This document shows positions 25,974-33,594 of a stretch of 64,000 nucleotides of DNA, piece by piece. A model generated the notes under the pieces. The model saw only the letters and a program-made list of their open reading frames with translations, searched no databases and was not told the origin of the DNA. A program made the translations under genes and the position numbers. The number at the start of each line of letters is the position of its first letter. The stretch's first letter is position 1. This DNA is from Ramlibacter ginsenosidimutans (GTDB lineage Bacteria; Pseudomonadota; Gammaproteobacteria; Burkholderiales; Burkholderiaceae_C). The stretch lies in assembly GCF_042678185.1 (NCBI RefSeq), contig NZ_JBHUDQ010000007.1; one strand, given 5' to 3'.

Positions 25974-26022
25974 TGGACTCTTAATCCGTAGGTCGTAGGT
26001 TCGAATCCTACAGGACCCACCA
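25974..26022 (+). other. 3' fragment of a tRNA-Lys(CTT) gene; attachment-site-like scar
   Basis: The sequence runs from an anticodon stem (GGA/TCC) around loop CTCTTAA with anticodon CTT, through a variable loop, the T arm GTAGG-TTCGAAT-CCTAC, to the acceptor strand AGGACCC, discriminator A and encoded CCA. The 5' half (matching GGGTCCT acceptor strand and the D arm) is absent from the preceding bases. Such 3' tRNA pieces are left where an integrative element recombined into a tRNA gene. The intact tRNA copy expected at the far end is not in this window. Confidence 0.8.
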
Positions 26023-26030
26023 CTCACACG

Positions 26031-26063
26031 AAGGGTTAGCCGCTTTGCAGCGTGCTAACCCTT
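26031..26063 (+). terminator. Hairpin just past the tRNA fragment
   Basis: AAGGGTTAGC and GCTAACCCTT pair over 10 bp, with an inner CGCT/AGCG pairing and TTGC loop. The following CCGTCTTTCT is a weak T-rich tail. It lies 8 bp after the CCA end, so it looks like the original tRNA terminator; it could also end minus-strand transcripts from the toxin cassette. Confidence 0.6.
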
Positions 26064-26186
26064 CCGTCTTTCTGGGGCTTCATGCAAGCGCCATGTCATC
26101 CGTTTCGAATACCTTGCACCGGAACACCGCTTCCTCACGTGGCGGCATCCGATGACCACGCTGGAAGCTACTCTGTCCCGGCAGGG

Positions 26187-27950
26187 CTACGGCCATGGCA
26201 CCCAATCAACCCATAGCTGGCCGGACGCCATCTGCGCTGGGAACTCCCGCCCGAAACGCTGCGCGAGGCGAGACGCGCCGCGTTCCGTACTCACCAAGTA
26301 GCCGACCCTGCCATCAGTCAACGCCGTGATCTCGAGGTAAGCATTGGCTTGGCCGATGATGTGAGCCTCGCGAGTCGGGTTCCACATCTGGCCCATGTCA
26401 CCGTATTTCGCTTCCAGGATCGTGCGGCTGCCCTGCGTGAAGCGATCCGCCAATACGATCCGCTGCTCCCCGTTCGCGTAGGTGATGCGGAAGACAGACT
26501 CGTTTCGGGTTCGGGTTGCAAACACCTGAAAGCGAGCCCAGTCCGCTTCCCGCTCTACCAGCGGCGTCACCCCCAAGTATTCGACCGTACGAATCCGGGA
26601 CGCAATCCGGCCCTGCGCGGCGAACGCCCGCGCCAACGAGCGCGTGCTGCCGCCGCCGCCGCCGGACGACATGAAGAACCAGAATGGAGTGAGCAGGAGG
26701 GATTTCCCCCAGGGCAATGCGGCGTTCCAGAGCTCGGGCACCGCACGCAGTGCAGCTGGGAGACTGGTCGCCGCTTCGGCCAGTCCGCCCCACATTGCGC
26801 CCGCCTCATAGCCTTCCTGCGCGTTTTCAGCGAGCACGGTGCCGGCCACACCTCCCAGGACTCCGCCCACCGAGCTATACCCGAGCGTTGCCGAGACTGC
26901 CCGGTTCATCTCTTCATCCTGCCGGGACGATGTGGCGCCGCCGTAGGATGCGGCGAGTTCGACCGTGCTTGCGGTTGTCGCTGCCAGTCCGCCCGCGATC
27001 GCCAATGCCGCCGACGCACCGGCCACCCATCCAACGGGATTCCACCAGAACACGATGGCCAGTCCGACAGCACCGGTCACCGCGCCGGCGGCGAGCCCCG
27101 TACCGCCGCGGCTCCAGAAGCTGCGTTCCTCTTGCACGGTTGGGGTGTTTTCCAAGCTGCCGGTGGCGCCCTGCTCCAAACGCGGTGCGGGTGCGGTCTC
27201 GGGCTGTTGCCAGGAGCCCCATGGGAGAAGCTGCTCTGGCGCGTAGCTATCGGACATCCACGGGATGCCGCGGTGGCTGTAAGGGACGGTGGACGGCGTC
27301 ACATCCACGTCGAAGTACGGTCCGCTGTCGGCGACGTCACGCTCAGGTCGCGGCTGCTCTGGTGCCGCTGGGAGCGGGTCGATCAGCAATGATTTGCTGG
27401 CGGATGGGCGACGCGGCCGCGGTCGCTGCACTGGGGGCGGATCTGGCCAGGGAATCTGGATCTCCGGCCCAGCGAAGGTCCCTTTCGGCGAGGTCGATAG
27501 GTAAGTCTCGAACCAGTCCCTGCTCGACGGCCGATCCGGCGGAGATCCGAAGACATTCACTATATCGACCGGCCCTTCGGCTTTGCCCGAACCGGGGTCC
27601 CCGCGGTCAAGCGCGTCAAGAGCGCGAGCCCCGAACGGCTGCAACTGCGTCGGCTCCGTGTTGGCACCCTGCGGGCTCGCGCTGTAGTCATCGGCAATGA
27701 ATACCTGCGCCTGGGTGAAGTCACCCTCGTCCGACCCCCAGTCGACACTCGGAATGCCCGTGCCCGGAGAACCGTACAGCATGCCCATGTACTGCCCGAC
27801 GGGCCCTGCATTGCCAAAAGCCTGAGCCACCATCCATCCGGCCACCGGCGCGAAGCCCTGATTCAGCGTCGGTCCCCCACCCGATGAGGTAAAGCCACCG
27901 CCACCCCCACCGCCACTGAAAAGAGCGTCGAGAAAGCCAAACCAATCCAC
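26187..27950 (-). CDS. Predicted polymorphic toxin with restriction-endonuclease-fold C-terminus
   Basis: A 587-residue modular protein. Residues 1-40 are Gly-rich (SGGGGGGGF), 120-290 are Pro-rich linkers, about 290-345 and 370-400 are hydrophobic Gly/Ala helices (AAGAVTGAVGLAIVFWW) as in pre-toxin segments, and the C-terminal 130 residues look like a PD-(D/E)xK nuclease: Asp502 (VLADRF), then Glu513-Ala-Lys515 (ILEAKYGD) and a later GQANAYLE helix. This resembles the Tox-REase class of contact-dependent effectors that cut DNA in competitors. GTG start with GGAG 5 nt upstream. It is the last gene of a three-gene minus-strand cassette and has no small immunity gene after it. Confidence 0.72.
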   Translation of the reverse strand: MDWFGFLDALFSGGGGGGGFTSSGGGPTLNQGFAPVAGWMVAQAFGNAGPVGQYMGMLYGSPGTGIPSVDWGSDEGDFTQAQVFIADDYSASPQGANTEPTQLQPFGARALDALDRGDPGSGKAEGPVDIVNVFGSPPDRPSSRDWFETYLSTSPKGTFAGPEIQIPWPDPPPVQRPRPRRPSASKSLLIDPLPAAPEQPRPERDVADSGPYFDVDVTPSTVPYSHRGIPWMSDSYAPEQLLPWGSWQQPETAPAPRLEQGATGSLENTPTVQEERSFWSRGGTGLAAGAVTGAVGLAIVFWWNPVGWVAGASAALAIAGGLAATTASTVELAASYGGATSSRQDEEMNRAVSATLGYSSVGGVLGGVAGTVLAENAQEGYEAGAMWGGLAEAATSLPAALRAVPELWNAALPWGKSLLLTPFWFFMSSGGGGGSTRSLARAFAAQGRIASRIRTVEYLGVTPLVEREADWARFQVFATRTRNESVFRITYANGEQRIVLADRFTQGSRTILEAKYGDMGQMWNPTREAHIIGQANAYLEITALTDGRVGYLVSTERGASRLAQRFGREFPAQMASGQLWVDWVPWP

Positions 27951-27977
27951 AGCAGCTCCGTTCTGGGGAACCCGCGA

Positions 27978-29156
27978 TCAGGGGACGACGACCTCTTCCA
28001 CCGTCGTGGTCTCGAAATCGAAGTTGTAGTTGAGGGGGAGGATCGGATCGCCCGCGGCGGAGACGTTCGGACACAGGATCAGAATGTCCCACTGCTCGGA
28101 CACCGAGTCGTGGCCGCGCACGGAGACCACCTCTCCAGACACGGTGATCGAAGTGGGCCCTTCCGCCTCGAACAACGTCGTGCTGATGTTCAGCGTGGTT
28201 CCGATCCGCAGCATGCCGCGATATTTCACCGTTCCCACCAGGTAGACAGACGTATCGTCCTCCACGCGAAACACAGGTTCCCCCGCGCGCACGTAATCCC
28301 CTTTTTGGTGGAACACCGCCGTGACGATCCCCCCGGATGGCGTGAAGAGCAAGGTATCGAGATAGGCGCCCTGGAGCTTGCGGATGCCCAGGTCGATCGC
28401 GCCGAGCTCGTTCCCGAAGGTCGTTCCCCCGAACCGGCACATTTCAGACATTCGCCAGGCGTTGAGAAACTCCTGCCGAACCGCTGCCCTCGCCTGGTGG
28501 TACTTCAGGTCGTTCTCCGCTGACGGGTAGCGAAACTCATACCCCCAGGAGTTGGTGTCGGTGAAGCCCTCGAACTGGATGTGTCCTGATCCGGAATACT
28601 GGGTCGCCTTGTTATCAGCTTCGCTGCGCGAGTATTCGATGATCTTGTTCAACCATCCGCGCTTCTGATACGCACTGGTCAGCCCGTTGTGGATGCGGCC
28701 GGCGTCGTCTTCGGCCGCCTTCAACAGCCGGTGCCGAACCGCTGACTGGTCTCTCGGCTCATCGTAGTAGACCCGTCGCACCTCGCTCAGCACGTCCGGC
28801 GAATAGGAGGTCAGGTACGAGTTCTGCCGCATCAGCACCGCACGATCCAGATCGGCAGCGGCATCCCAGGCGCTTCTAAGGCGCGCCAGAAGCGTGACGC
28901 CGTGACCGGCAGCTTGGCTCGGCGCATCGAACACGTGGTTCAGAATGTGCGTGGAATCCCACAGCAGCCGGCTGACGTCGCCCGGCACCGTCTGGCCGAT
29001 GGCCCCACCGATCCCGAACAGGACTTCGATGTTGAGCCCGTGCACCCGGCTGCCGAGTGTGGCGTCCTGAAAACTGATGACGCCGTCAATCGGAAAAGAC
29101 GAATCGACCGACACGACGGGACGCACGCGCAGGTTTACCGATTTACCCGTGACCAT
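27978..29156 (-). CDS. Protein with HlyD/lipoyl-like domain, toxin-cassette partner
   Basis: A 392-residue protein of unknown function. Residues 1-250 are a charged helical region (AWDAAADLDRAVLMRQN, LKYHQARAAVRQEFLNAW) without membrane segments. Residues about 265-370 show a biotinyl-lipoyl/HlyD-type hairpin and barrel: LFTPSGGIVTAVFHQKGD, VRAGEPVFRVEDDTSVYLVG and MLRIGTTLNISTTL. Membrane-fusion proteins of type I secretion use this barrel, but this one has neither an N-terminal anchor nor the long coiled coil. It sits 3 bp after the 96-residue gene and 27 bp before the toxin gene, so it may be a carrier, adaptor or delivery factor for the toxin. Confidence 0.65.
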   Translation of the reverse strand: MVTGKSVNLRVRPVVSVDSSFPIDGVISFQDATLGSRVHGLNIEVLFGIGGAIGQTVPGDVSRLLWDSTHILNHVFDAPSQAAGHGVTLLARLRSAWDAAADLDRAVLMRQNSYLTSYSPDVLSEVRRVYYDEPRDQSAVRHRLLKAAEDDAGRIHNGLTSAYQKRGWLNKIIEYSRSEADNKATQYSGSGHIQFEGFTDTNSWGYEFRYPSAENDLKYHQARAAVRQEFLNAWRMSEMCRFGGTTFGNELGAIDLGIRKLQGAYLDTLLFTPSGGIVTAVFHQKGDYVRAGEPVFRVEDDTSVYLVGTVKYRGMLRIGTTLNISTTLFEAEGPTSITVSGEVVSVRGHDSVSEQWDILILCPNVSAAGDPILPLNYNFDFETTTVEEVVVP

Positions 29157-29159
29157 CGA

Positions 29160-29450
29160 TCATCCTTGGGTTCCGCTGGGGAACAGGATTGCACAAGCCA
29201 ATGTACTGTCGGTGGCACAGGTTGCCGTGACCCCGCGCAGTCCCGTCAACACCAGCGTCCAGCACTGCCCCGGTTGCAGCATGCCTAGAACAGTCGGAAC
29301 CCCCTGTGGAGATTCCGAGGCGATCTGCACCGCGTCGCCGAATGCGTCGTTGTTCACCACGAGGACCAGCGGCAACGGGAAGGCACTCTCCAGATCACTC
29401 GATCCCCAGACGTATGTCTTGTCTCGAACCCGCACGATGTACTGGAACAT
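29160..29450 (-). CDS. Small unknown protein leading the toxin cassette
   Basis: A 96-residue, beta-rich protein (MFQYIVRVRDKTYVWG, FPLPLVLVVNNDA, GQCWTLVLTGLRGV). No signal peptide or recognised domain. GAGGCTCC lies just upstream of ATG 29450. Only 3 bp separate it from the HlyD-like gene, so it is the first gene of the three-gene cassette. It might be a chaperone, adaptor or structural piece for the larger partners, but nothing in the sequence decides this. Confidence 0.55.
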   Translation of the reverse strand: MFQYIVRVRDKTYVWGSSDLESAFPLPLVLVVNNDAFGDAVQIASESPQGVPTVLGMLQPGQCWTLVLTGLRGVTATCATDSTLACAILFPSGTQG

Positions 29451-29782
29451 TGGAGCCTCAGTTCGACGAGTGCCGACCTACGTTTGCTCCAGGAATGGAG
29501 CCACGTCCCAGGGATTGCCGCTACATCGGACCGCTCGAACGCGGACGACCAGAACACCTGGAGATGCAAGTATCAACGGGCTTCGGCATGCGTGCCGCAA
29601 TCTTTTTCACGTGAACCCTTCGGAGCTCATCGCTCGAACGGGCGGGCATGCCGCGACCGCTCGACAGTAGCGAAAGGGATCTCCGGGTACGAATTGCGAC
29701 GCCTTGCAGCTGTCACGCGCTTGCGAACTGCTGCAACTGAGGGATGCTCCGGCGACGGCGTTAGGGACTGACTACCGCGCCC
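29451..29782 (+). other. 332-bp gap at the right edge of the island
   Basis: Presumably holds the cassette promoter and marks the return to high-G+C catabolic genes. Plus-strand frames here are short and overlap the ends of neighbouring genes on the other strand. No repeat, att-like sequence or terminator with a T run was seen. Confidence 0.4.
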
Positions 29783-30544
29783 TCACGGGTGCCACCGCGA
29801 CACAACCGAAGGCGTGGCGGATGACTTGGTCCCAGCTAATGCATACGAAAGCTGGTTGGCAGACCGGATCACGAGCTTCGCGTGTTTCTCCAGTTTGGCT
29901 TTCGTCAGGCGCGAGCTCGGTCCCGAGATGCACATCGAGCCGAGCAGGCGCCAGTTCAGGCCGAACACGGGAGCCGCGACGCTTGCGACTTCCACCTCGC
30001 GCTCACCGAGCGAGATGTGATAACCGTGCTCGCGGATGGACTCGTAGGGCTCGCCGGCGGCGCCGCTGAACGCGAGGATCACGCGTCCGGGCGCGCCGCG
30101 GTTCAACGGCAGCCGCTCCCCGATGCGAACGTTGTGTCGCACCGACTGCGGTCCTTCGACGCGCGCGACACAGGAGCGGATGTCGCCCTCGCGCACGTAG
30201 AAGGAAGCGCTCTCCCCCGTTTCCTTCACGAGCTGGTGCAGGGCCGGCTCGACGACGTTGTTCACGTCGAACCCTGCCTGGTAACGGGCCCCCAGCCACC
30301 CTGCCGCGGGCCCGAGCCGCCACTGGCCGTCGTCGGACTGCACCATGTATTGCGAGAGCGCCAGCGTGCGGGCCAGTCGCAAGGCCGTGGTCTTGTGCAT
30401 GCCGGCGCGGCGGCTGAGTTCGGCGAGGCTCAGCGTGGATTCGCCGATCGCGAACGCTTCCATCAGGGACAGGGCCTTCGAGACAGCCGCCACACCGCCC
30501 TGGGACGGCGGGGACTTCGGTTGCTTGGTCGTCGGGTTGCGCAT
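29783..30544 (-). CDS. IclR-family transcriptional regulator
   Basis: A 253-residue regulator. The N-terminal winged helix-turn-helix spans about residues 17-80 (AVSKALSLMEAFAIGESTLS, LAELSRRAGMHKTTALRLARTL), and the rest is the GAF-like IclR effector domain (FYVREGDIRSCVARVEG, GRVILAF, GLNWRLLGSMCIS). IclR proteins usually control divergent or adjacent aromatic or sugar-acid catabolic operons. The start at 30544 (MRNPTTKQPKS) is used because a much longer open frame upstream only mirrors the binding-protein gene. It is divergent from the catabolic operon beginning at 30644, its probable target. Confidence 0.92.
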   Translation of the reverse strand: MRNPTTKQPKSPPSQGGVAAVSKALSLMEAFAIGESTLSLAELSRRAGMHKTTALRLARTLALSQYMVQSDDGQWRLGPAAGWLGARYQAGFDVNNVVEPALHQLVKETGESASFYVREGDIRSCVARVEGPQSVRHNVRIGERLPLNRGAPGRVILAFSGAAGEPYESIREHGYHISLGEREVEVASVAAPVFGLNWRLLGSMCISGPSSRLTKAKLEKHAKLVIRSANQLSYALAGTKSSATPSVVSRWHP

Positions 30545-30554
30545 CTCGCACCGT

Positions 30555-30571
30555 GGTTCATCACGTGAAAC
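30555..30571. promoter_or_regulatory. Possible IclR operator
   Basis: GGTTCA-N5-TGAAAC is an imperfect inverted repeat (five of six pairs) in the 99-bp divergent gap between the IclR gene and the operon it probably controls. IclR-type regulators bind short palindromes of this layout. A single occurrence, so this is tentative. Confidence 0.35.
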
Positions 30572-30643
30572 GGGATTGTACGGCGCGCAACACGCAACTA
30601 CATTCGCGGCCACGTGCAGCAAGCACGATCCGGAGACAAGCAC

Positions 30644-31609
30644 ATGCATTTCGCCCGTCGTGCGGCCCTCGCCATCGCGGCCGCCTCCTTCGTTGCTTCC
30701 GTCGCCTACGCGCAAGCCTGGCCGGCCAAGCCGATCCGCCTGATCGTGCCCTTCCCCGCGGGCGGCGGCACGGACATCATCTCGCGCCAGCTCACCGGCA
30801 AGCTCGCTGGTGGCTACAACTTCGTGATCGACAACAAGCCGGGCGCCGGCGGCAACCTGGGCGTCGACGCGGCCGCGAAGTCGCCGGCCGACGGCTACAC
30901 CTTCGTGATGGGCCAGACGAGCAACCTGGCCATCAACCCGACGCTGTACACGCACCTGCCTTATGACCCGGTCAAGGACCTCACGCCAGTGAGCCTCGTC
31001 GCGAGCTCGCCCCTGGTGATCGTGGCCAGCGCGAACTCGCCCTTCCACACGCTTGCAGATGTGGTGAAGGAAGCCAAGGCCCATCCCGACAAGATCAATT
31101 TCGCTTCGTCCGGCAACGGCACGGTCGCGCACCTGGCGACCGTGGAGTTCGAGAAGCAGGCCGGCATCACGCTGACGCACGTGCCCTACAAGGGAGCATC
31201 GCAAGGCGCTACCGACGTGATCAGCGGCGCGGTGCAGCTCTACGTGTCCTCGGTTCCCACGCTGATCGGGCACATCCGCAGCGGCAAGATGCGTGCGCTG
31301 GCCGTCACCTCGGCCAAGCGCGTGGGCGACCTGCCGAACGTGCCGACCGTCGCCGAGTCCGGCTACAAGGGCTTCGAGGCGGTGACGTGGTTCGGCGTCC
31401 TCGGCCCGGCCAACCTGCCGAAGGAGATGGTCGCGAAGCTGAACGCCGACATCAACAAGGCGCTGAAGGACCCCGAGCTGAAGAAGCAGTTCGACGCGCA
31501 AGGCGCCGACGTGCTCGGCGGCACGCCGGAACAGTTCTCCAAGCTCATTCGCGACGACCTCGGCCGCTGGGGCACTGTCGTGAAGGAATCGGGCGCCAAG
31601 ATCGACTGA
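30644..31609 (+). CDS. Bug/TctC-type tripartite tricarboxylate transporter binding protein
   Basis: Periplasmic binding protein of 321 residues. Signal peptide MHFARRAALAIAAASFVASVAYAQA, then the family run WPAKPIRLIVPFPAGGGTD, NKPGAGGNLG, SPADGYTF and ASSGNGTVAHL, with VPYKGASQGATD later, all characteristic of Bug proteins that clasp carboxylates. ATG 30644 was chosen because CGGAGAC lies just upstream and it begins the signal peptide; the frame's earlier ATG would put ten extra residues in front. There are no TctA/TctB genes nearby. It is the first gene of the IclR-linked operon. Confidence 0.92.
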   Translation: MHFARRAALAIAAASFVASVAYAQAWPAKPIRLIVPFPAGGGTDIISRQLTGKLAGGYNFVIDNKPGAGGNLGVDAAAKSPADGYTFVMGQTSNLAINPTLYTHLPYDPVKDLTPVSLVASSPLVIVASANSPFHTLADVVKEAKAHPDKINFASSGNGTVAHLATVEFEKQAGITLTHVPYKGASQGATDVISGAVQLYVSSVPTLIGHIRSGKMRALAVTSAKRVGDLPNVPTVAESGYKGFEAVTWFGVLGPANLPKEMVAKLNADINKALKDPELKKQFDAQGADVLGGTPEQFSKLIRDDLGRWGTVVKESGAKID

Positions 31610-31920
31610 GCGCCGCGACCTCCGCCACGCGCCTGAAGGACCTGCCCGCCGTCCCCACGATGACCGAAACCGGCTTCCACGATTTCGTCGTGGAGCAGTG
31701 GCAGGCGGTGTACCTGCCGGCGAAGACGCCAGCGCCGACCGTGCAGAGACTCAACGCCGAACTCGACAAGGCCCTGCGCGACCCCTCGGTCGTGGCGCTC
31801 GCGCAGAAGCTGGGCATCGTGCTGGTCGGCGGCACGCCGCAACAGCTCGCGCAACTGCAGCAATCCGATTCCGCCAAGTGGGCCAAGGTCATCCGCGACG
31901 GCCACATCCACATCGACTGA
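31610..31920 (+). pseudogene. C-terminal remnant of a second Bug/TctC gene
   Basis: Immediately after the stop of the preceding Bug gene, and in another frame, the DNA encodes the last third of a related protein: ATRLKDLPAVPTMTETGF, then QAVYLPAKTPAPTVQRLNAEL, LVGGTPQQLAQLQQ and a proper stop. This aligns with the corresponding part of the intact protein (SAKRVGDLPNVPTVAESGY) but differs in many residues, so it is a diverged paralogue, not a copy. Its signal peptide and first two thirds are missing. It was probably left by recombination or deletion between tandem binding-protein genes. Confidence 0.82.
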
Positions 31921-31948
31921 TCCCTCCTCCCTTCCTGAAAGAGATCCC

Positions 31949-32629
31949 ATGAGCCAAGACATCGTCCGCGACTTCGAGCGCGTTTCCGCCGACCTGGTGC
32001 GCCAGGCTTCCGAATACCAGGCCGCGATCCTCGCCGACGTCAATGGCCGCCGCGGCGCGCTGCACGGCCGCATCGCGGCGCTGCGTCCGCGCATGAAGCT
32101 GGCTGGCCCGGCGCTGACCGTGGAAGTCCGCCCGGGCGACAACCTGATGATCCATGCCGCCATGTCGCTGGCCAAGCCCGGCGACGTGCTCGTGATCGAC
32201 GGCAAGGCCGACCAGACTGCCGCGCTCATGGGCACGATCATGATGACCGCGTGCAAGCAGCTGGGCATCGCCGGCGTGGTGATCGACGGCGCCGTGCGCG
32301 ACAGCCTCGAGATCGACGAGATGGACTTCCCGGTGTTTTCGTTCGGCACCAACCCCAACGGTCCGACCAAGAACGTGGCCGGCCGCATCGGCCAACCCAT
32401 CGCCTGTGGCGGCGTCGTCGTGCGCTCCGGCGACCTCGTGGTGGCCGATGCCGACGGCGTGTTCGTGGGCGAGCGCGAACGCATTGCGTCGCTGCTGCCC
32501 CTGGCGCGCAAGAAGGTCGAAGACGAGACCGCACGCATCGCCGCGATCAAGAAGGGCGACACCGCGGCCAAGTGGTTGCTGCCCGCGCTGCGCGCCGCCG
32601 GCGTGCTCAAGGAAGGGGAAAGCCTGTGA
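31949..32629 (+). CDS. RraA-like / 4-hydroxy-4-methyl-2-oxoglutarate-type aldolase
   Basis: A 226-residue enzyme of the RraA/HMG-aldolase fold, class II pyruvate aldolases that also decarboxylate oxaloacetate. The key signature GVVIDGAVRDSLEI holds the Arg-Asp pair that positions pyruvate and metal, and the DVLVIDGKADQ strand precedes it. GIGQPI-type loop residues (GRIGQPIACGG) are present. It probably cleaves a 4-carboxy-4-hydroxy- or 4-hydroxy-2-oxoacid. AGAG lies ahead of the ATG. Its stop overlaps the GTG of the dehydrogenase gene, so the two are coupled. Confidence 0.87.
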   Translation: MSQDIVRDFERVSADLVRQASEYQAAILADVNGRRGALHGRIAALRPRMKLAGPALTVEVRPGDNLMIHAAMSLAKPGDVLVIDGKADQTAALMGTIMMTACKQLGIAGVVIDGAVRDSLEIDEMDFPVFSFGTNPNGPTKNVAGRIGQPIACGGVVVRSGDLVVADADGVFVGERERIASLLPLARKKVEDETARIAAIKKGDTAAKWLLPALRAAGVLKEGESL

Positions 32630-33555
32630 GCGCCAGGCGCGCCATCGTCGTCACTGGCGCGGACCTCGCGCAGCAGGCACTCGATCTGCTGCACGACTTC
32701 GAGATCGTGTACGCAGGCAAGACGCCGCAGGAGGACGACCTCGTCGCGCTGTGCAAGCGGCACGACCCGGTCGCGATCATCGTGCGCTACGGCAAGGTCG
32801 GCGTCGCGATCATGGACGCAGCGCCATCGCTGCGCGTGATCTCCAAGCACGGCAGCGGCACCGACACCATCGACAAGGACGCGGCCAAGGCGCGCGGCAT
32901 CGAGGTGCGCGCCGCCGTCGGTGCGAACGCTGCCGCCGTCGCGGAGCAGGCACTCGCCCTGCTGCTCGCGTGTGCCAAGTCCATCGTGCACCTCAACGAG
33001 CGCATGCACGCTGGCCATTGGGACAAGGCCACGCACAAGAGCGTGGAACTGCACGGCCGCACCATGGGCCTCGTGGGCCTGGGCGCCATCGGCCTGCGGT
33101 TCGCGCGCATGTGCGATGCGATGGGCATGAAGGTGATCGGCTTCGATCCCTTCGCGCAGAACGTGCCGGGCTTCATCCGCGTGGTGGACCTCGCGACGAT
33201 CTGGCGCGAGTCCGACGCCATCTCGCTCCATTGCCCGCTCACACCCGAGAACCGGAACATGATCAACGCGCAGACGCTCGCGTCGTGCAAGCGCGGAGTG
33301 ATCCTCGTGAATACGGCGCGCGGTGGACTGATCGACGAAGCGGCACTGCTGCAGGCAGTGCGCTCCGGGCAGGTGGCGTCCGCCGGCCTCGACAGCTTTG
33401 CGGTCGAGCCCATGCCGGCTCCGCACCCAATCCACGGCGAGCCGAACATCGTGCTGAGCCCGCACATCGGCGGCGTCACCGGCGACGCGTACGTCAACAT
33501 GGGCGTAGGCGCAGCGCAGAACGTGCTGGCGGTGCTGCAGGCGGCACACGCCTGA
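32626..33555 (+). CDS. D-isomer-specific 2-hydroxyacid dehydrogenase
   Basis: A 309-residue NAD(P)-dependent reductase/dehydrogenase for 2-hydroxyacids. NAD loop GLVGLGAIGLRFAR, the catalytic arginine in VNTARGGLID, the supporting glutamate in SFAVEPMP and the catalytic histidine in LSPHIGG are all in place. The GTG start overlaps the aldolase stop (GTGA). It resembles phosphoglycerate or glyoxylate/hydroxypyruvate reductases. Context suggests it interconverts a hydroxyacid and a keto acid next to the aldolase step. Confidence 0.9.
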   Translation: MSARRAIVVTGADLAQQALDLLHDFEIVYAGKTPQEDDLVALCKRHDPVAIIVRYGKVGVAIMDAAPSLRVISKHGSGTDTIDKDAAKARGIEVRAAVGANAAAVAEQALALLLACAKSIVHLNERMHAGHWDKATHKSVELHGRTMGLVGLGAIGLRFARMCDAMGMKVIGFDPFAQNVPGFIRVVDLATIWRESDAISLHCPLTPENRNMINAQTLASCKRGVILVNTARGGLIDEAALLQAVRSGQVASAGLDSFAVEPMPAPHPIHGEPNIVLSPHIGGVTGDAYVNMGVGAAQNVLAVLQAAHA

Positions 33556-33594
33556 GCGGAACGGGCATCCGCGTCGATTGATCCGGAGACCATC

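Noticed and set aside
25463..26023. Minus-strand frame beginning MVGPVGFEPTTYGL
   Set aside because: The VGFEPTT peptide is a known artefact of reading the reverse strand of a tRNA 3' end; it starts inside the tRNA-Lys fragment and shows no other protein feature.
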